53,826 nucleotides of DNA, taken from positions 1 through 53,826 of the forward strand of contig RXJA01000296.1 in assembly GCA_003963455.1 (NCBI GenBank), in the 5' to 3' direction. A program made the translations under genes and the position numbers. This document shows, one piece after another, positions 33,893-43,909 of this stretch. This DNA comes from Hyphomicrobiales bacterium (GTDB lineage Bacteria > Pseudomonadota > Alphaproteobacteria > Rhizobiales > Rhizobiaceae). Every line of letters starts with the position of its first letter. Within the stretch, counting starts at the first letter, position 1. The notes under the pieces are model-generated. The model did not search any database and was not told the DNA's origin. It saw only the letters and a list, made by a program, of their open reading frames with translations.

Positions 33893-35059
33893 ATGAGAAA
33901 GCTCGCGACGACTTCCGCGATATTGCTGGCCACGACGGCGTTCTGGGGGCTCGGCGTTCAGGCCGGCGCCGCGGACGAATATCTTATCGGCCTGATCGCG
34001 GGAACGACCGGCGCCTATGGTTCGACCGGCGTCGCCACCGTGAATGGCTCGCAGATGGCGGTCGACGAGGTCAACGCCGCCGGCGGTGTCGACGGCCACA
34101 CCTTCAAGCTCGACCCGCACAACGACAATGCGTCGGCCACGCTGTCCGGCCAGCTCTATGAAAAGCTGATGTCGCAGGGCGCGATCGCCATCGCCGGCTC
34201 ACCGGACACCGGTCCGGTCACGGCGCAATTGGCGCAGCGCCACAAGTTCCCGACCATCGGCGTCGTCGACGATGGCGGCCTGACGGTCAATCCGGACGGT
34301 CCGACCAGCCCGCCCAATCCGTGGGTGTTCGACTTCGGCCTCAACACCTTTGCCTGGGGCGAAAAGATCGGCCAGCATGCGCTCAAGCACTGCCCCGACG
34401 GCCTTGCCGTGCTGCATGATCCATCCACCTACGGGCAGGGCGGCCTGTTCGGCATCCAGCTTGCCTATGACAAGGCCGGCAAGAAGATCGCCATGGATCA
34501 TACCATCACCGAGAACTGGTCGACGGGTGCGACCGCCGGGCTCATGCCGGAGGTCAACGCCATCAAGGCCGCCGGCATCAAATGCGTCGATGTCTGGCTG
34601 ACGCCGCAGGACCAGGCCGCCTTCATGCAGGACCTGCATTCGATCGGCTACGACGCCATCGTCTACGGCAACGACGAAACCAATGCGGACGACACCTACT
34701 CGAAGCTGGCCGGCGACCTTGCCGACGGAACGATCACGGCGATGCTTACGACGGAACTGCATCCGGGTCCGGAGCTTCTGGCATTCAAGGACGCTTACAA
34801 GAAGAAGTTCAACGTCGATGCCACGCCGTTCTCGGCCGGCGCCTATGACAGCATCAAGATGTTGGCGCAGGTCATCAAGGACGTGAAGTCGACGAAGCCG
34901 GAGGACCTGCAGAAGGGCTTCAACGCGGTCCAGGGCTTCAAGGGCATGACCGGCACTATCGGCTTCACCGAGCAGAGCCACATCACCATCACCGCCGAGC
35001 AGGTGACGCTGGTCAAATACGACGCCAAGAGCAAGACCTGGGTCGAAGTGACCGACTGA
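33893..35059 (+). CDS. Branched-chain amino acid-type ABC transporter substrate-binding protein
   Basis: A protein of 388 residues with AGGGAGGA before the ATG and a signal peptide (MRKLATTSAILLATTAFWGLGVQAGA). The Leu/Ile/Val-binding-protein fold is seen in YLIGLIAGTTGAYGSTGVATVNGSQMAVDEVNAAGG (two segments), AIAIAGSPDTGPV, DPSTYGQGG and PFSAGAYDSIKML. It is divergent from livH-MG-F and is the obvious binding protein for it. The ligand is likely a carboxylate or amino-acid-like compound. It is followed by a strong bidirectional terminator. Confidence 0.92.
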   Translation: MRKLATTSAILLATTAFWGLGVQAGAADEYLIGLIAGTTGAYGSTGVATVNGSQMAVDEVNAAGGVDGHTFKLDPHNDNASATLSGQLYEKLMSQGAIAIAGSPDTGPVTAQLAQRHKFPTIGVVDDGGLTVNPDGPTSPPNPWVFDFGLNTFAWGEKIGQHALKHCPDGLAVLHDPSTYGQGGLFGIQLAYDKAGKKIAMDHTITENWSTGATAGLMPEVNAIKAAGIKCVDVWLTPQDQAAFMQDLHSIGYDAIVYGNDETNADDTYSKLAGDLADGTITAMLTTELHPGPELLAFKDAYKKKFNVDATPFSAGAYDSIKMLAQVIKDVKSTKPEDLQKGFNAVQGFKGMTGTIGFTEQSHITITAEQVTLVKYDAKSKTWVEVTD

Positions 35060-35078
35060 CGCCCGAGTGAAAAAACAT

Positions 35079-35107
35079 AAGGGCCGGTTCCGATTGGACC
35101 GGCCCTT
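35079..35107. terminator. Bidirectional rho-independent terminator
   Basis: AAGGGCCGGTTCC (35079-35091) pairs with GGACCGGCCCTT (35096-35107) with one bulged T and the loop GATT. On the minus strand it is followed by TTATGTTTTTTC, a good T-run; on the plus strand by ATCCGTTTCT. It lies between the convergent SBP and MBL genes. Confidence 0.9.
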
Positions 35108-35128
35108 ATCCGTTTCTAATGTCTGCTC

Positions 35129-36001
35129 TCAGAGCTGAACCAGCCAGGCTTCGGGCACCAGGCGGTAGCCCGCGCCGGCTTTCACCACATGCGCGAAACC
35201 CGGCAGGTGCAGGTGTCCGCCGGTGACGAGCAGTCTCTCATTGGCGACATGTTCGAAGATCTTGCGCCGGTTCTCGTGCGCCATCGCTTCGTCTACGTCG
35301 TACTCGCTGGTGACCTGTGGCCGCGGGATCTGGATTTCCGGCACGTGCACCGTGTCGCCCCACATCACCAGCGTTTCGCCGGCCGAGTCGAGCTGATAGC
35401 CGCTGTGGCCGGGCGTGTGTCCAGGCAGCGGGAGCTGCCTGATGCCCGCCAGCACTTCCCCGCCATCCGTGGGGCGGAAGCGGCCCCGATACGTCGTCAA
35501 AAGGGCATCCGCCGAGCCGGCATAGGGCGCCGCCGCCGCCGACTTTCCTCGCTTTTCGGGGTCGGACCAGAAGTCGAGATCATCCTCATGGACAATGATC
35601 TCGGCACGCGGGAAGAGCGGCTTGCCGGACGTGTCGATAAGGCCGCTGGAGTGGTCGGGATGGATATGCGTGAGCAGGACGGTGTCGAAGTCTGTCGGCT
35701 TGAAGCCGGCGGCCTCGAGATTGCTCGGCAGGAGGCCCATGGAATAGACCGTGGTCGACCCGCCTCCAGCGTCGACCAGGACAGTGTTCTTGCCGGTCTC
35801 GATCACGAAGGCATTGACGGTAAGGCGCGGCTCCGTATGGCGGAACTGCTCGCGCATCAGCCCCTCCATGTCGCTGCGCTCCGTCCCGCGCAGGATGGCC
35901 ACGCTGATATCGAGGAAACCGTCATTGATGACGGTGACCATGGCATCGCCCACCTTGCGTCTGTAGACCCCCGGCGCCTGTTTGCGTGGCTCGTCCGTCA
36001 T
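35129..36001 (-). CDS. Metallo-beta-lactamase-fold hydrolase (third)
   Basis: A protein of 290 residues. The metal motif HIHPDHSSG lies near residue 111; later ligands are in PLPGHTPGHSGY, MWGDTVHVPE and VTGGHLHLPG. It differs from the two AHL-lactonase-like MBL proteins in the window and is closer to the general MBL hydrolase type (VTVINDGFLDIS at the start). No export signal. It is divergent from the fourth ABC system, sharing a spacer with two LysR-type motifs, so it probably acts on the imported compound. Confidence 0.88.
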   Translation of the reverse strand: MTDEPRKQAPGVYRRKVGDAMVTVINDGFLDISVAILRGTERSDMEGLMREQFRHTEPRLTVNAFVIETGKNTVLVDAGGGSTTVYSMGLLPSNLEAAGFKPTDFDTVLLTHIHPDHSSGLIDTSGKPLFPRAEIIVHEDDLDFWSDPEKRGKSAAAAPYAGSADALLTTYRGRFRPTDGGEVLAGIRQLPLPGHTPGHSGYQLDSAGETLVMWGDTVHVPEIQIPRPQVTSEYDVDEAMAHENRRKIFEHVANERLLVTGGHLHLPGFAHVVKAGAGYRLVPEAWLVQL

Positions 36002-36106
36002 CGTTTCCTCCCGGTGCGACAGGCGCCTGCGCGCCTCCTCTTGTCGCTCCGCAGTTTTGCGTGATTGGCAAGACGGAGTGAAGCGGCGAGGCTGTACGGA
36101 ATCCGG

Positions 36107-36117
36107 ATAACAGCTAT
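36107..36117. promoter_or_regulatory. LysR-type motif ATAACAGCTAT
   Basis: Identical 11-mer to 33526-33536 and one base from the core at 7012-7022. It is 106 bp upstream of the minus-strand MBL start and 227 bp upstream of the plus-strand permease. Confidence 0.6.
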
Positions 36118-36217
36118 GGCGCTGATCGCATGAAAGGCATTGCCGGACGCGTGTCCGGCCCTCTGCTCCCGCAGCTCCATCCGATGCCGCGCCCTATGCC
36201 CCGGTCCGACATGAAAC

Positions 36218-36228
36218 ATAACTGATAT
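36218..36228. promoter_or_regulatory. LysR-type motif variant ATAACTGATAT
   Basis: It matches ATAAC-N3-TAT with two core differences from ATAACAGCTAT. It lies 111 bp from the preceding motif and 116 bp before the permease start. Confidence 0.4.
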
Positions 36229-36309
36229 TCCCTGGGCGGATATGTCTTGAGCTACCCAAAAAGGGGATGGTCGCCGGGAGGAAAAGCAGGTCGCGAAGGG
36301 GGTTCGCGG

Positions 36310-36327
36310 CCAGGCCGAAAGGCCTGG
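36310..36327 (+). other. Leader hairpin with GAAA tetraloop
   Basis: CCAGGCC (36310-36316) pairs with GGCCTGG (36321-36327) around GAAA, a stable GNRA loop. It ends 3 bases before the GGGAGG ribosome site of the permease gene at 36344. Confidence 0.55.
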
Positions 36328-36343
36328 TTCGGGAGGTGGCGCA

Positions 36344-37321
36344 ATGGCCAAGGCGCGGTTGTCGCAGGAGGGCGTGGTGTTCGCGCTCGCCGTCGCGCTG
36401 TTCGTGGTTTTCGCCGCCACGCTGAACAACTTCCTGACCGCGGGAAATCTGATCGCGCTGGTGCGCAGCGTCTCCATCCTTGGCATATTGGGCCTCGGCA
36501 TGGGGCTGGTCGTCATCGGCCGCGGCATCGACCTCGCCATGGTGGCGACCATGGTGGTGTCGTTGTCCTGGGTGCTTTCGATGGCGCAGGCCGGCACGCC
36601 CTTCGACACGGCATTGGTCTACGGCGCCCTACTGGCGCTGGCCATCGGCCTGGTCAGCGGCATCCTCATCGCCTATGCCGATATTCCCGCCATATTCACG
36701 ACGCTTGCGATGGGCCTCGTGATGTATGGCTCGGGGCGGGCCTTCCTGTTCCAGATCGACGTCCAGAACTCGCCGGTCGGGGTCGCGTGGTTCGATGCCC
36801 TCGGGCAAGGGGCCTTCCTCGGCCTGCCGATGCCCATCGTCGCCTTCGCGGTGCTGGCCGCGCTGGTCGCGCTGGTGCTGATGCGCACGCGCTTCGGCCG
36901 CTTCGTCTACGCGGCCGGCGACAATGCGCTCGCCGCGCGCATCACCGGCCTGCCGCTGCGCCCGTTGATCGTGGCGCAATATGTGATCAGCGCCCTGATC
37001 GCCTTCCTCGCCGGCGTGGTGATGGCCGCCGCCGTCTCGGGAATGAGCACCCGCGTCTACAACTCGACGATGATCTACGACGTGCTGTTGGTCGTCGTGC
37101 TCGGCGGCATCAGCCTCAGCGGCGGCCGCGGCAGCGTGCGCAACGTGCTGGTGGGAACGCTGCTGGTCGGCGTGCTGCTCAACGGCATGACCATCCTGGA
37201 CATCACCTACACGACGCAAAACCTCATCAAGAGCCTGATCCTGCTGCTCGCCATCACGGTCGATAGCTTCATCAACCCAAGGGACGAGCAGACTTCGCAA
37301 CAGAGCCAGGGCGACATCTGA
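36344..37321 (+). CDS. Sugar-type ABC transporter permease (fourth system, first permease)
   Basis: A protein of 325 residues with GGGAGG before the ATG. Hydrophobic helices and the BPD_transp_2 signatures GLGMGLVVIGRGIDLAMVATM, PAIFTTLAMGLVMYG and the coupling loop LGGISLSGGRGSVRNVLVGTLL. A polar tail (NPRDEQTSQQSQGD) ends it. The operon order is unusual: permease, SBP, permease-lactonase fusion, lactonase-like protein, ATPase. It probably pairs with the fused permease to form the pore. Confidence 0.91.
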   Translation: MAKARLSQEGVVFALAVALFVVFAATLNNFLTAGNLIALVRSVSILGILGLGMGLVVIGRGIDLAMVATMVVSLSWVLSMAQAGTPFDTALVYGALLALAIGLVSGILIAYADIPAIFTTLAMGLVMYGSGRAFLFQIDVQNSPVGVAWFDALGQGAFLGLPMPIVAFAVLAALVALVLMRTRFGRFVYAAGDNALAARITGLPLRPLIVAQYVISALIAFLAGVVMAAAVSGMSTRVYNSTMIYDVLLVVVLGGISLSGGRGSVRNVLVGTLLVGVLLNGMTILDITYTTQNLIKSLILLLAITVDSFINPRDEQTSQQSQGDI

Positions 37322-37354
37322 AGACAAGCTTTGCAATCTAAACGGGAGGAAACC

Positions 37355-38359
37355 ATGAAATTCAGAAGTATCCTGGCGGCCGGGCTCATGGCGCTCGGGT
37401 TGGCCGGGGCCGCTCACGCCGATGACGGCCTCGACAATCCGTCGCGCAATCCGTTCTACGACGGCCTCAAGGGCAAGCGCGTCGTCTTCATTCCGCTGGC
37501 CATGGGCTTCGACCTGACGGAAGGCTGGGCGGCGATCATGCGCAAGCAGGCGGCCGATCTCGGCTACACGCTGGAGATCCGCGATCCGAACTGGAGCACG
37601 GATGCCGGCACGCGGGCGCTGACGGCGCTCATCGCCGAGAAGCCCGACCTGATCATCGCCCACAATCCGGACGTCCAGTCCTATGCGCGCCTGCTGAAGC
37701 GTGCCATGGACGCCGGCATCAAGGTCGTCCAGCTCAACCTGGAATCGGTCGTGCCGACCGACGCCTATGTCGGCGCCGACTGGTCGCGCGTCGGCTATAT
37801 CGAGGCGGATGCGCTGGTGAAGCAGTGCGGCACGGGATCGGGCAAGTCCGGCAAGATCGCGATCATCCGCGGCCAGCCCACGGCGGCGTCGGATCTCTAT
37901 GAACTCTATGCCTACAAGCAGACTTTCGCCAAGGACCCGGCGATCAAGATCGTGTCCGAGCAGGCGGCCCAGTACGATCCCGCCAAGGCGCGCGCCATCA
38001 TGGAGACGGTGCTGCAGCAGCATCCCGACCTCTGCGGTGTGGTCGGCAACTGGGACAACCAGGATGTCGGCGCGGGCGCGGCCATCCAGGCGGCGGGCAA
38101 GGCCAACGACGTCTATGTCGTGACCTCTGGCGGCGGCAACCAGATCGGCTGCGACAACATCCAGAAGGGGCTTCTCGACCTGATCATCAGCTACGACGTG
38201 CCGCTGCAGGGCAACGCGATCAACCAGCAGATCGTCCAGACGCTGCTGTCGCCCGCCAAGGCCGGTGAATCGAAGACCTCCTACTACACGCCGCTGACGC
38301 TGCTGACCAAAGACAATATCGGTCCGCGCACCTGCTGGTCGCTCGACCAGTTGAAGTAA
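37355..38359 (+). CDS. Sugar-type ABC transporter substrate-binding protein (fourth system)
   Basis: A protein of 334 residues. The ATG at 37355 follows GGGAGGA; an upstream in-frame start at 37331 lacks a ribosome site. Signal peptide MKFRSILAAGLMALGLAGAAHA. Type 1 binding-protein fold: VVFIPLAMGFDLTEGWAAIM, LTALIAEKPDLIIAHNPD, MDAGIKVVQLNLE and CGVVGNWDNQDVGAG. Several cysteines (QCGTGSG, HPDLCGVV, IGCDN, RTCWS) suggest disulfides. The imported ligand presumably reaches the lactonase domain fused to the next permease. Confidence 0.91.
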   Translation: MKFRSILAAGLMALGLAGAAHADDGLDNPSRNPFYDGLKGKRVVFIPLAMGFDLTEGWAAIMRKQAADLGYTLEIRDPNWSTDAGTRALTALIAEKPDLIIAHNPDVQSYARLLKRAMDAGIKVVQLNLESVVPTDAYVGADWSRVGYIEADALVKQCGTGSGKSGKIAIIRGQPTAASDLYELYAYKQTFAKDPAIKIVSEQAAQYDPAKARAIMETVLQQHPDLCGVVGNWDNQDVGAGAAIQAAGKANDVYVVTSGGGNQIGCDNIQKGLLDLIISYDVPLQGNAINQQIVQTLLSPAKAGESKTSYYTPLTLLTKDNIGPRTCWSLDQLK

Positions 38360-38419
38360 GCCGGGGCAAGTCAATCAGCATCATGTCCAGCGACACCCTA
38401 GCGTCTCTGCGCTCGCGCT

Positions 38420-38447
38420 ATCTCCCCGATCATCTGATCGGGGAGAT
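38420..38447 (+). other. Perfect 13-bp inverted repeat over the permease ribosome site
   Basis: ATCTCCCCGATCA (38420-38432) and TGATCGGGGAGAT (38435-38447) are exact complements separated by TC. The right arm contains GGGGAG, the ribosome site for the ATG at 38449. It could act as a translational lock or as a protein-binding palindrome. Confidence 0.7.
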
Positions 38448-38448
38448 C

Positions 38449-40500
38449 ATGTCCAAGCGATGGATCGACAACGCCATCCCCTTCACCGCCCTGGTGCTCA
38501 CGGTGCTGGTGATGGGATCGATCATTCCCGACTTCCTGTCGCTCTCCAGCCTGTCGGACCTGGCCCGCCAGTTCGCCGAATTCGGGCTTGTAGTCCTGGC
38601 GCTCACCGTGGTCATGATCTCGGGCGGCATCGACCTTTCGGTGGCCTCGGTCTTTTCGCTGGCCGTCCTGTTCTCGCTCATCGGCGTGAATGTCTACGAG
38701 CTGCCCGTGCCGGCGGTTCTCGCCGGCATTCTCGTCATGGGAATGATCTGCGGCGCCATCAACGGCGTGCTGATCGGCTATCTGCGGCTGCGCGCCTTCC
38801 TGACGACGCTGGTCAGCCTGATCATCTTCCGCTCGCTCTACGAGATCGTCTTCGTGCGCATGTCCACCTCGATCATGTCGGGCTTCTCGATGTCGGATCT
38901 GTGGGTGTTCATCGGCGAAGGCACGGTGCTAGGTATTCCGGTGTCGCTGGTGATCACGCTGATCATCGCGCTCGCCTGGCATCTGGTGCTGTCGCGCATG
39001 CGGCCCGGCTGGCGGCTGACGGCCGTCGGCGGGGCGCGGCGCTCGGCCTTCAATGCCGGCATCAATGTGCGCTTCATGGTGTTCCTCACCTATGTCGCGT
39101 CGAGCACCATGTGCGCGCTGGCCGGCTTCCTGTTCGCGGCCCGCCTCGGCAGCACGGGATCCGACACCGGCGTCGGCCTGGAGGTTCAGGCGCTGACCGC
39201 CGCTGTGCTCGGCGGCACCGCCATCGGCGGCGGCCGCGGCTCCGTCGCCAAGGCCATTATCGGCAGCCTGCTCGTGCTCATGCTGACCAACGGCCTGATC
39301 AATCTCGGCATCAGCGGTCCGATAACCTCGACGATCCTCGGCGTGATCCTCTTGCTCGCCGTCTTCGTCGACATGCGCTGGCAGAAGCACCGCCACCGCA
39401 TCCTCGCCAAGGTCTACGTCTCGCCCGCCTATCTGTCGCTGCCGCCTTCGCCGCAAGTCGATGCGCCCGGCTCGCCCTATGTGCTCAACGACCGGCTGCG
39501 CTCCGTCGAGATCATCGGCCTCGGCGAGATCGAAGGGCCGGAGGACGTCATCCTCGATCGCGACGACAATCTCTATTGCGGCACGCGCCATGGCGACATT
39601 GTGCGCTTCTTCGGCCCCGATCATAAGCGCTCGGAAGTGTTCGCGCACATTGGCGGCCATCCGCTCGGCATGGCTTTCGACAAGGCCGGCAACCTGCTCG
39701 TCTGCATCGGCGGCATGGGGCTTTTCCAGGTGGCGCCGGACAAGACGGTCACCAAGCTGACCGACGAGACCAACCGCAGCTGGTTCTCGGTGGTGGACGA
39801 TTCGCGCCTTCGCCTGGCCGACGACGTCGATGTCGCGCCGGACGGCCGCATCTATTTCAGCGAGGCGACCATTCGCTACGAGCAGGAGGACTGGGCGACC
39901 GACGCGCTTGAGAGCCGCGCCAGCGGCCGCATCATCTGCTATGATCCCCGCACCGGCAAGACGCACACGGAAATCCCCAAGCTGGTCTTCGCCAACGGCG
40001 TCGCCATGTGCGCCGACGGGCAATCCTTCATGTTCGCCGAGAGCTGGACCTGCTCGATCAGCCGCTATTATTTCGACGGCCCGAAGAAGGGCAAGGTCGA
40101 GAAGGTCATCTCGAACCTTCCGGGCTACCCGGACAACATCAACCGGTCTTCCGACGGCAATTACTGGCTGGCGCTGCTCGGCATGCGCGGACCCGCGCTC
40201 GATCTGGCGCTGCGCATGCCCGGCTTCCGTAAGCGCATGGCCCGTCGCGTCGCGCCGGACCAATGGCTCTATCCCAACATCAACACCGGCTGCGTGGTGA
40301 AGTTCAACGAGAAGGGCGAGATCCTCGACAATCTCTGGGATCTCGGCGGCCTCAATCATCCCATGATCACCTCGATGCGCGAGCATCGCGGCTGGCTCTA
40401 TCTCGGCGGCGTCTCCAACAACCGCATCGGTCGCTACCGCTTGCCCGATGCCGACCCGAACTGGTGCGCCCAGGACGCCTATTGGGGCGCCCGCTCATGA
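38449..40500 (+). CDS. ABC permease fused to an SMP-30/strictosidine-synthase-like lactonase
   Basis: A protein of 683 residues. ATG 38449 is chosen for its ribosome site; ATG 38383 would add 22 residues and put the palindrome in the coding part. Residues 1-315 are an RbsC-like permease (LTVVMISGGIDLSVASVFSL; coupling loop GGTAIGGGRGSVAKAIIGSLL). After a linker (YVSPAYLSLPPSP), residues 350-683 form a beta-propeller: GEIEGPEDVILD (Glu362), FANGVAM (Asn516), LPGYPDNINRSSDGNYWLALLG (Asp562). These keep the Glu/Asn/Asp metal ligands. Permease C-termini face the cytoplasm, so the enzyme would meet the substrate as it enters. The next gene overlaps by ATGA. Confidence 0.9.
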   Translation: MSKRWIDNAIPFTALVLTVLVMGSIIPDFLSLSSLSDLARQFAEFGLVVLALTVVMISGGIDLSVASVFSLAVLFSLIGVNVYELPVPAVLAGILVMGMICGAINGVLIGYLRLRAFLTTLVSLIIFRSLYEIVFVRMSTSIMSGFSMSDLWVFIGEGTVLGIPVSLVITLIIALAWHLVLSRMRPGWRLTAVGGARRSAFNAGINVRFMVFLTYVASSTMCALAGFLFAARLGSTGSDTGVGLEVQALTAAVLGGTAIGGGRGSVAKAIIGSLLVLMLTNGLINLGISGPITSTILGVILLLAVFVDMRWQKHRHRILAKVYVSPAYLSLPPSPQVDAPGSPYVLNDRLRSVEIIGLGEIEGPEDVILDRDDNLYCGTRHGDIVRFFGPDHKRSEVFAHIGGHPLGMAFDKAGNLLVCIGGMGLFQVAPDKTVTKLTDETNRSWFSVVDDSRLRLADDVDVAPDGRIYFSEATIRYEQEDWATDALESRASGRIICYDPRTGKTHTEIPKLVFANGVAMCADGQSFMFAESWTCSISRYYFDGPKKGKVEKVISNLPGYPDNINRSSDGNYWLALLGMRGPALDLALRMPGFRKRMARRVAPDQWLYPNINTGCVVKFNEKGEILDNLWDLGGLNHPMITSMREHRGWLYLGGVSNNRIGRYRLPDADPNWCAQDAYWGARS

Positions 40501-41587
40501 TCGCCGCCATCTGGAAGGCCTGGGCCAATTTCCGCGGCTTCGATCTCACCGGCAGCACGGTGCCGCCGATGGACGGACCCTTGCGCCCGAACGCGAAGCT
40601 GGATGCGATGCCGGTGCTGATGCAGCTTGACGACGTCGACAACATCACGGCTGTGGACGATGCGATCCTCTGCTCGTCCGGCAGGGATCTGCTGACCCTC
40701 TCAACCGCCGGCGACATTTCGCAATTGCAGGTGGCGGCGACCCGTTCAATGGATGGACCGGTGACCAGCATCGCCGCCTTGGGCGAAAGCCTGGCGATCG
40801 CGGTCGAAGGGCGCGGAATTTTCCTGGAAAGCGCCGGCGCCGCCTCGCGGCCGCTGACCATCGAAGGCCTCAATCCGTCCTGCGCGACGGCCATGGTCTT
40901 CGCCGATCCCACGACATTGTTCGTTGCCGTCGGATCGGATCGCCACGCGGCGAGCGAATGGAAGCGCGACCTGATGACGAAGTCGGCGAGCGGCTCGGTC
41001 TGGCGGATCGATACCGGCAGCGGCCGCGCCGAACGGCTTCTGGGCGGGCTGGAGTTCGCGGCGGGCCTCGCGCTTTCGGGAAAGGACATCTTTGTCGCCG
41101 AAGCGTGGCGGCATCGCGTCCTTGCCCTGGCGGGCGGCTCACGGCCCCGCGTCGCGCTCGCGGCCTTGCCCGCCTATCCGGGCCGCATGACCCCGTCCGC
41201 TTCGGGCGGTTTCTGGCTGGCGATGTTCGCGCCGCGCAATCCGCTGGTCGAATTCGTGCTCAAGGAGGACGAATACCGGCGCCGCATGGTCGACACGATC
41301 GAGCCGGCCTACTGGATCGCTCCGGCGCTGGCGACCGGAAAGAGCTTTCTCGAGCCGATCCAGGGTGGCGCCCGCAAGAAGCTCAACATGCTCAAGCCCT
41401 GGTCGCCGACATGGTCGACCGGCCTGGTGGTGCGATGCGACGAGCGCATGGCCATGCTGCGCAGCTACCAGAGCCGCGCCGATGGCGGTGTCCATGGCGT
41501 GACGTCGCTCTGCGAGGCAGGCGGCAGGTTGATCGCCGGCGCCAGGGGCTCGGGCAAGATCGTGGCAATCGACGACGAGACGGCGGC

Positions 41588-41591
<4 letters not shown>
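40497..41591 (+). CDS. Strictosidine-synthase/SMP-30-like propeller lacking metal ligands
   Basis: A protein of 364 residues starting at the ATG overlapping the fusion gene stop. It follows the same propeller plan as the preceding lactonase domain (LEFAAGLALSGKDIFVAEAWRHRVLAL; LPAYPGRMTPSASGGFWLAMF; WSPTWSTGLVVRCDE). The positions equivalent to the Glu, Asn and Asp ligands read DVDNIT, AAGLAL and YPGRM, so none is kept. It may be a non-catalytic partner, a binding protein or a changed enzyme. It overlaps the ATPase start, so it is made with the transporter. Confidence 0.8.
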
Positions 41592-43078
<1,487 letters not shown>

Positions 43079-43081
<3 letters not shown>

Positions 43082-43104
43082 GCCGGCCGGAAGCGGCGGG
43101 CTCA
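43079..43104 (+). terminator. Stem-loop at the end of the fourth ABC operon
   Basis: TGAGCC (43079-43084, including the stop) pairs with GGCTCA (43099-43104); inside, GCCG pairs with CGGC around GAAG, with one G-G mismatch. No T-run follows, so termination may be incomplete or factor-dependent. Confidence 0.45.
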
Positions 43105-43143
43105 GGGCAAACCCGAACGATGACTAAAGCCGATGGTGGGGAC

Positions 43144-43881
43144 CTACCATCTGTTCGTCGGCAGCACGAACATCTGCGCGATCTGGACATGCGGCGGCTG
43201 GCTCAGCGCGAACATCACGCAGCGCGCCACGTCCTCGGGATCGAGCGCCATGCCGAAGCGCTCGAAATATTGCCGCGCCGCTTCCTCGTCGCCGCGGTGC
43301 CGGGTCGTGACGATGTTGGTGCGCGTCAGGCCGGGCATGATCTCGATAACGCGTAGCGGGGTTTCCGCGAGCTCGCCGCGGATGATGTCGCTCAGCATGT
43401 GAACACCGGCCTTGCTGGCGGAGTAGGGCGCCTGCTCGGGTACGATCCGGAGCGCGCTGATCGAACTCATGTTGACGATGTCGCCCCGGCCGCGCGCGAC
43501 CATGCCCGGCAGGATCGCGCGCGTCACGCGCATCAGGCCGATCAGATTGGTCTCGATGATCGCCGACCAGTCGTCCGGCGATCCCTGGTCGAAGCGTATG
43601 CGGCCGCCGATATCGTGGCCCGCATTGTTCACCAGTATGTCGATGTCGCGGAATTCGGCCGGCACGTGCTCAAGGCAAGCGTCGACGGCGGATGCATCGG
43701 TAATGTCCAGGGCAAGCGCAAAAACCTCGCCGCCCAACTGGCTCGCCAACGCCTGAAGCGCCTCGGCCTGCCGATCCGCGAGCACGATGCGGGCGCCTTC
43801 GGCCTGGAGGCTTGTCGCAATGGCGCGGCCGATGCCGCTCGCCGCGCCGCTCACGAAGGCTGTCTTGCGCCGAACTGTCAT
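43144..43881 (-). CDS. Short-chain dehydrogenase/reductase (third)
   Basis: A protein of 245 residues. The cofactor motif is GAASGIGRAIA, then NNAGHDIGG, and the catalytic residues lie in NMSSISALRIVPEQAPYSASK. The Asp after the second strand (VLADR) suggests NAD or loose cofactor choice. The tail IAQMFVLPTNRW resembles YdfG-like 3-hydroxyacid dehydrogenases. It is the last gene of the minus operon HIBADH-MmgE-SDR. An equivalent set is under the LacI-type repressor at 17963-22044. Confidence 0.9.
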   Translation of the reverse strand: MTVRRKTAFVSGAASGIGRAIATSLQAEGARIVLADRQAEALQALASQLGGEVFALALDITDASAVDACLEHVPAEFRDIDILVNNAGHDIGGRIRFDQGSPDDWSAIIETNLIGLMRVTRAILPGMVARGRGDIVNMSSISALRIVPEQAPYSASKAGVHMLSDIIRGELAETPLRVIEIMPGLTRTNIVTTRHRGDEEAARQYFERFGMALDPEDVARCVMFALSQPPHVQIAQMFVLPTNRW

Positions 43882-43909
43882 CCAGACCCCTCCCCACGGG
43901 CCTTCCCGC

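Larger units (their letters stand above)
36002..36343. other. Divergent regulatory spacer (342 bp)
   Basis: It lies between the MBL gene (minus) and the permease-first ABC operon (plus). It holds LysR-type motifs at 36107-36117 and 36218-36228 and a hairpin at 36310-36327. No gene is visible. Confidence 0.7.

Noticed and set aside
7183..36264. Shared 11-mer ACCCAAAAAGG in two ABC operon leaders (7183-7193 and 36254-36264)
   Set aside because: The distances to the start codons differ (20 and 80 bases) and no third copy was noticed in the other leaders; it may be chance.
36629..38374. Minus-strand open frame of 581 codons
   Set aside because: It is antisense to a permease and an SBP gene with clear signal peptide and ribosome sites; composition is that of a codon shadow.
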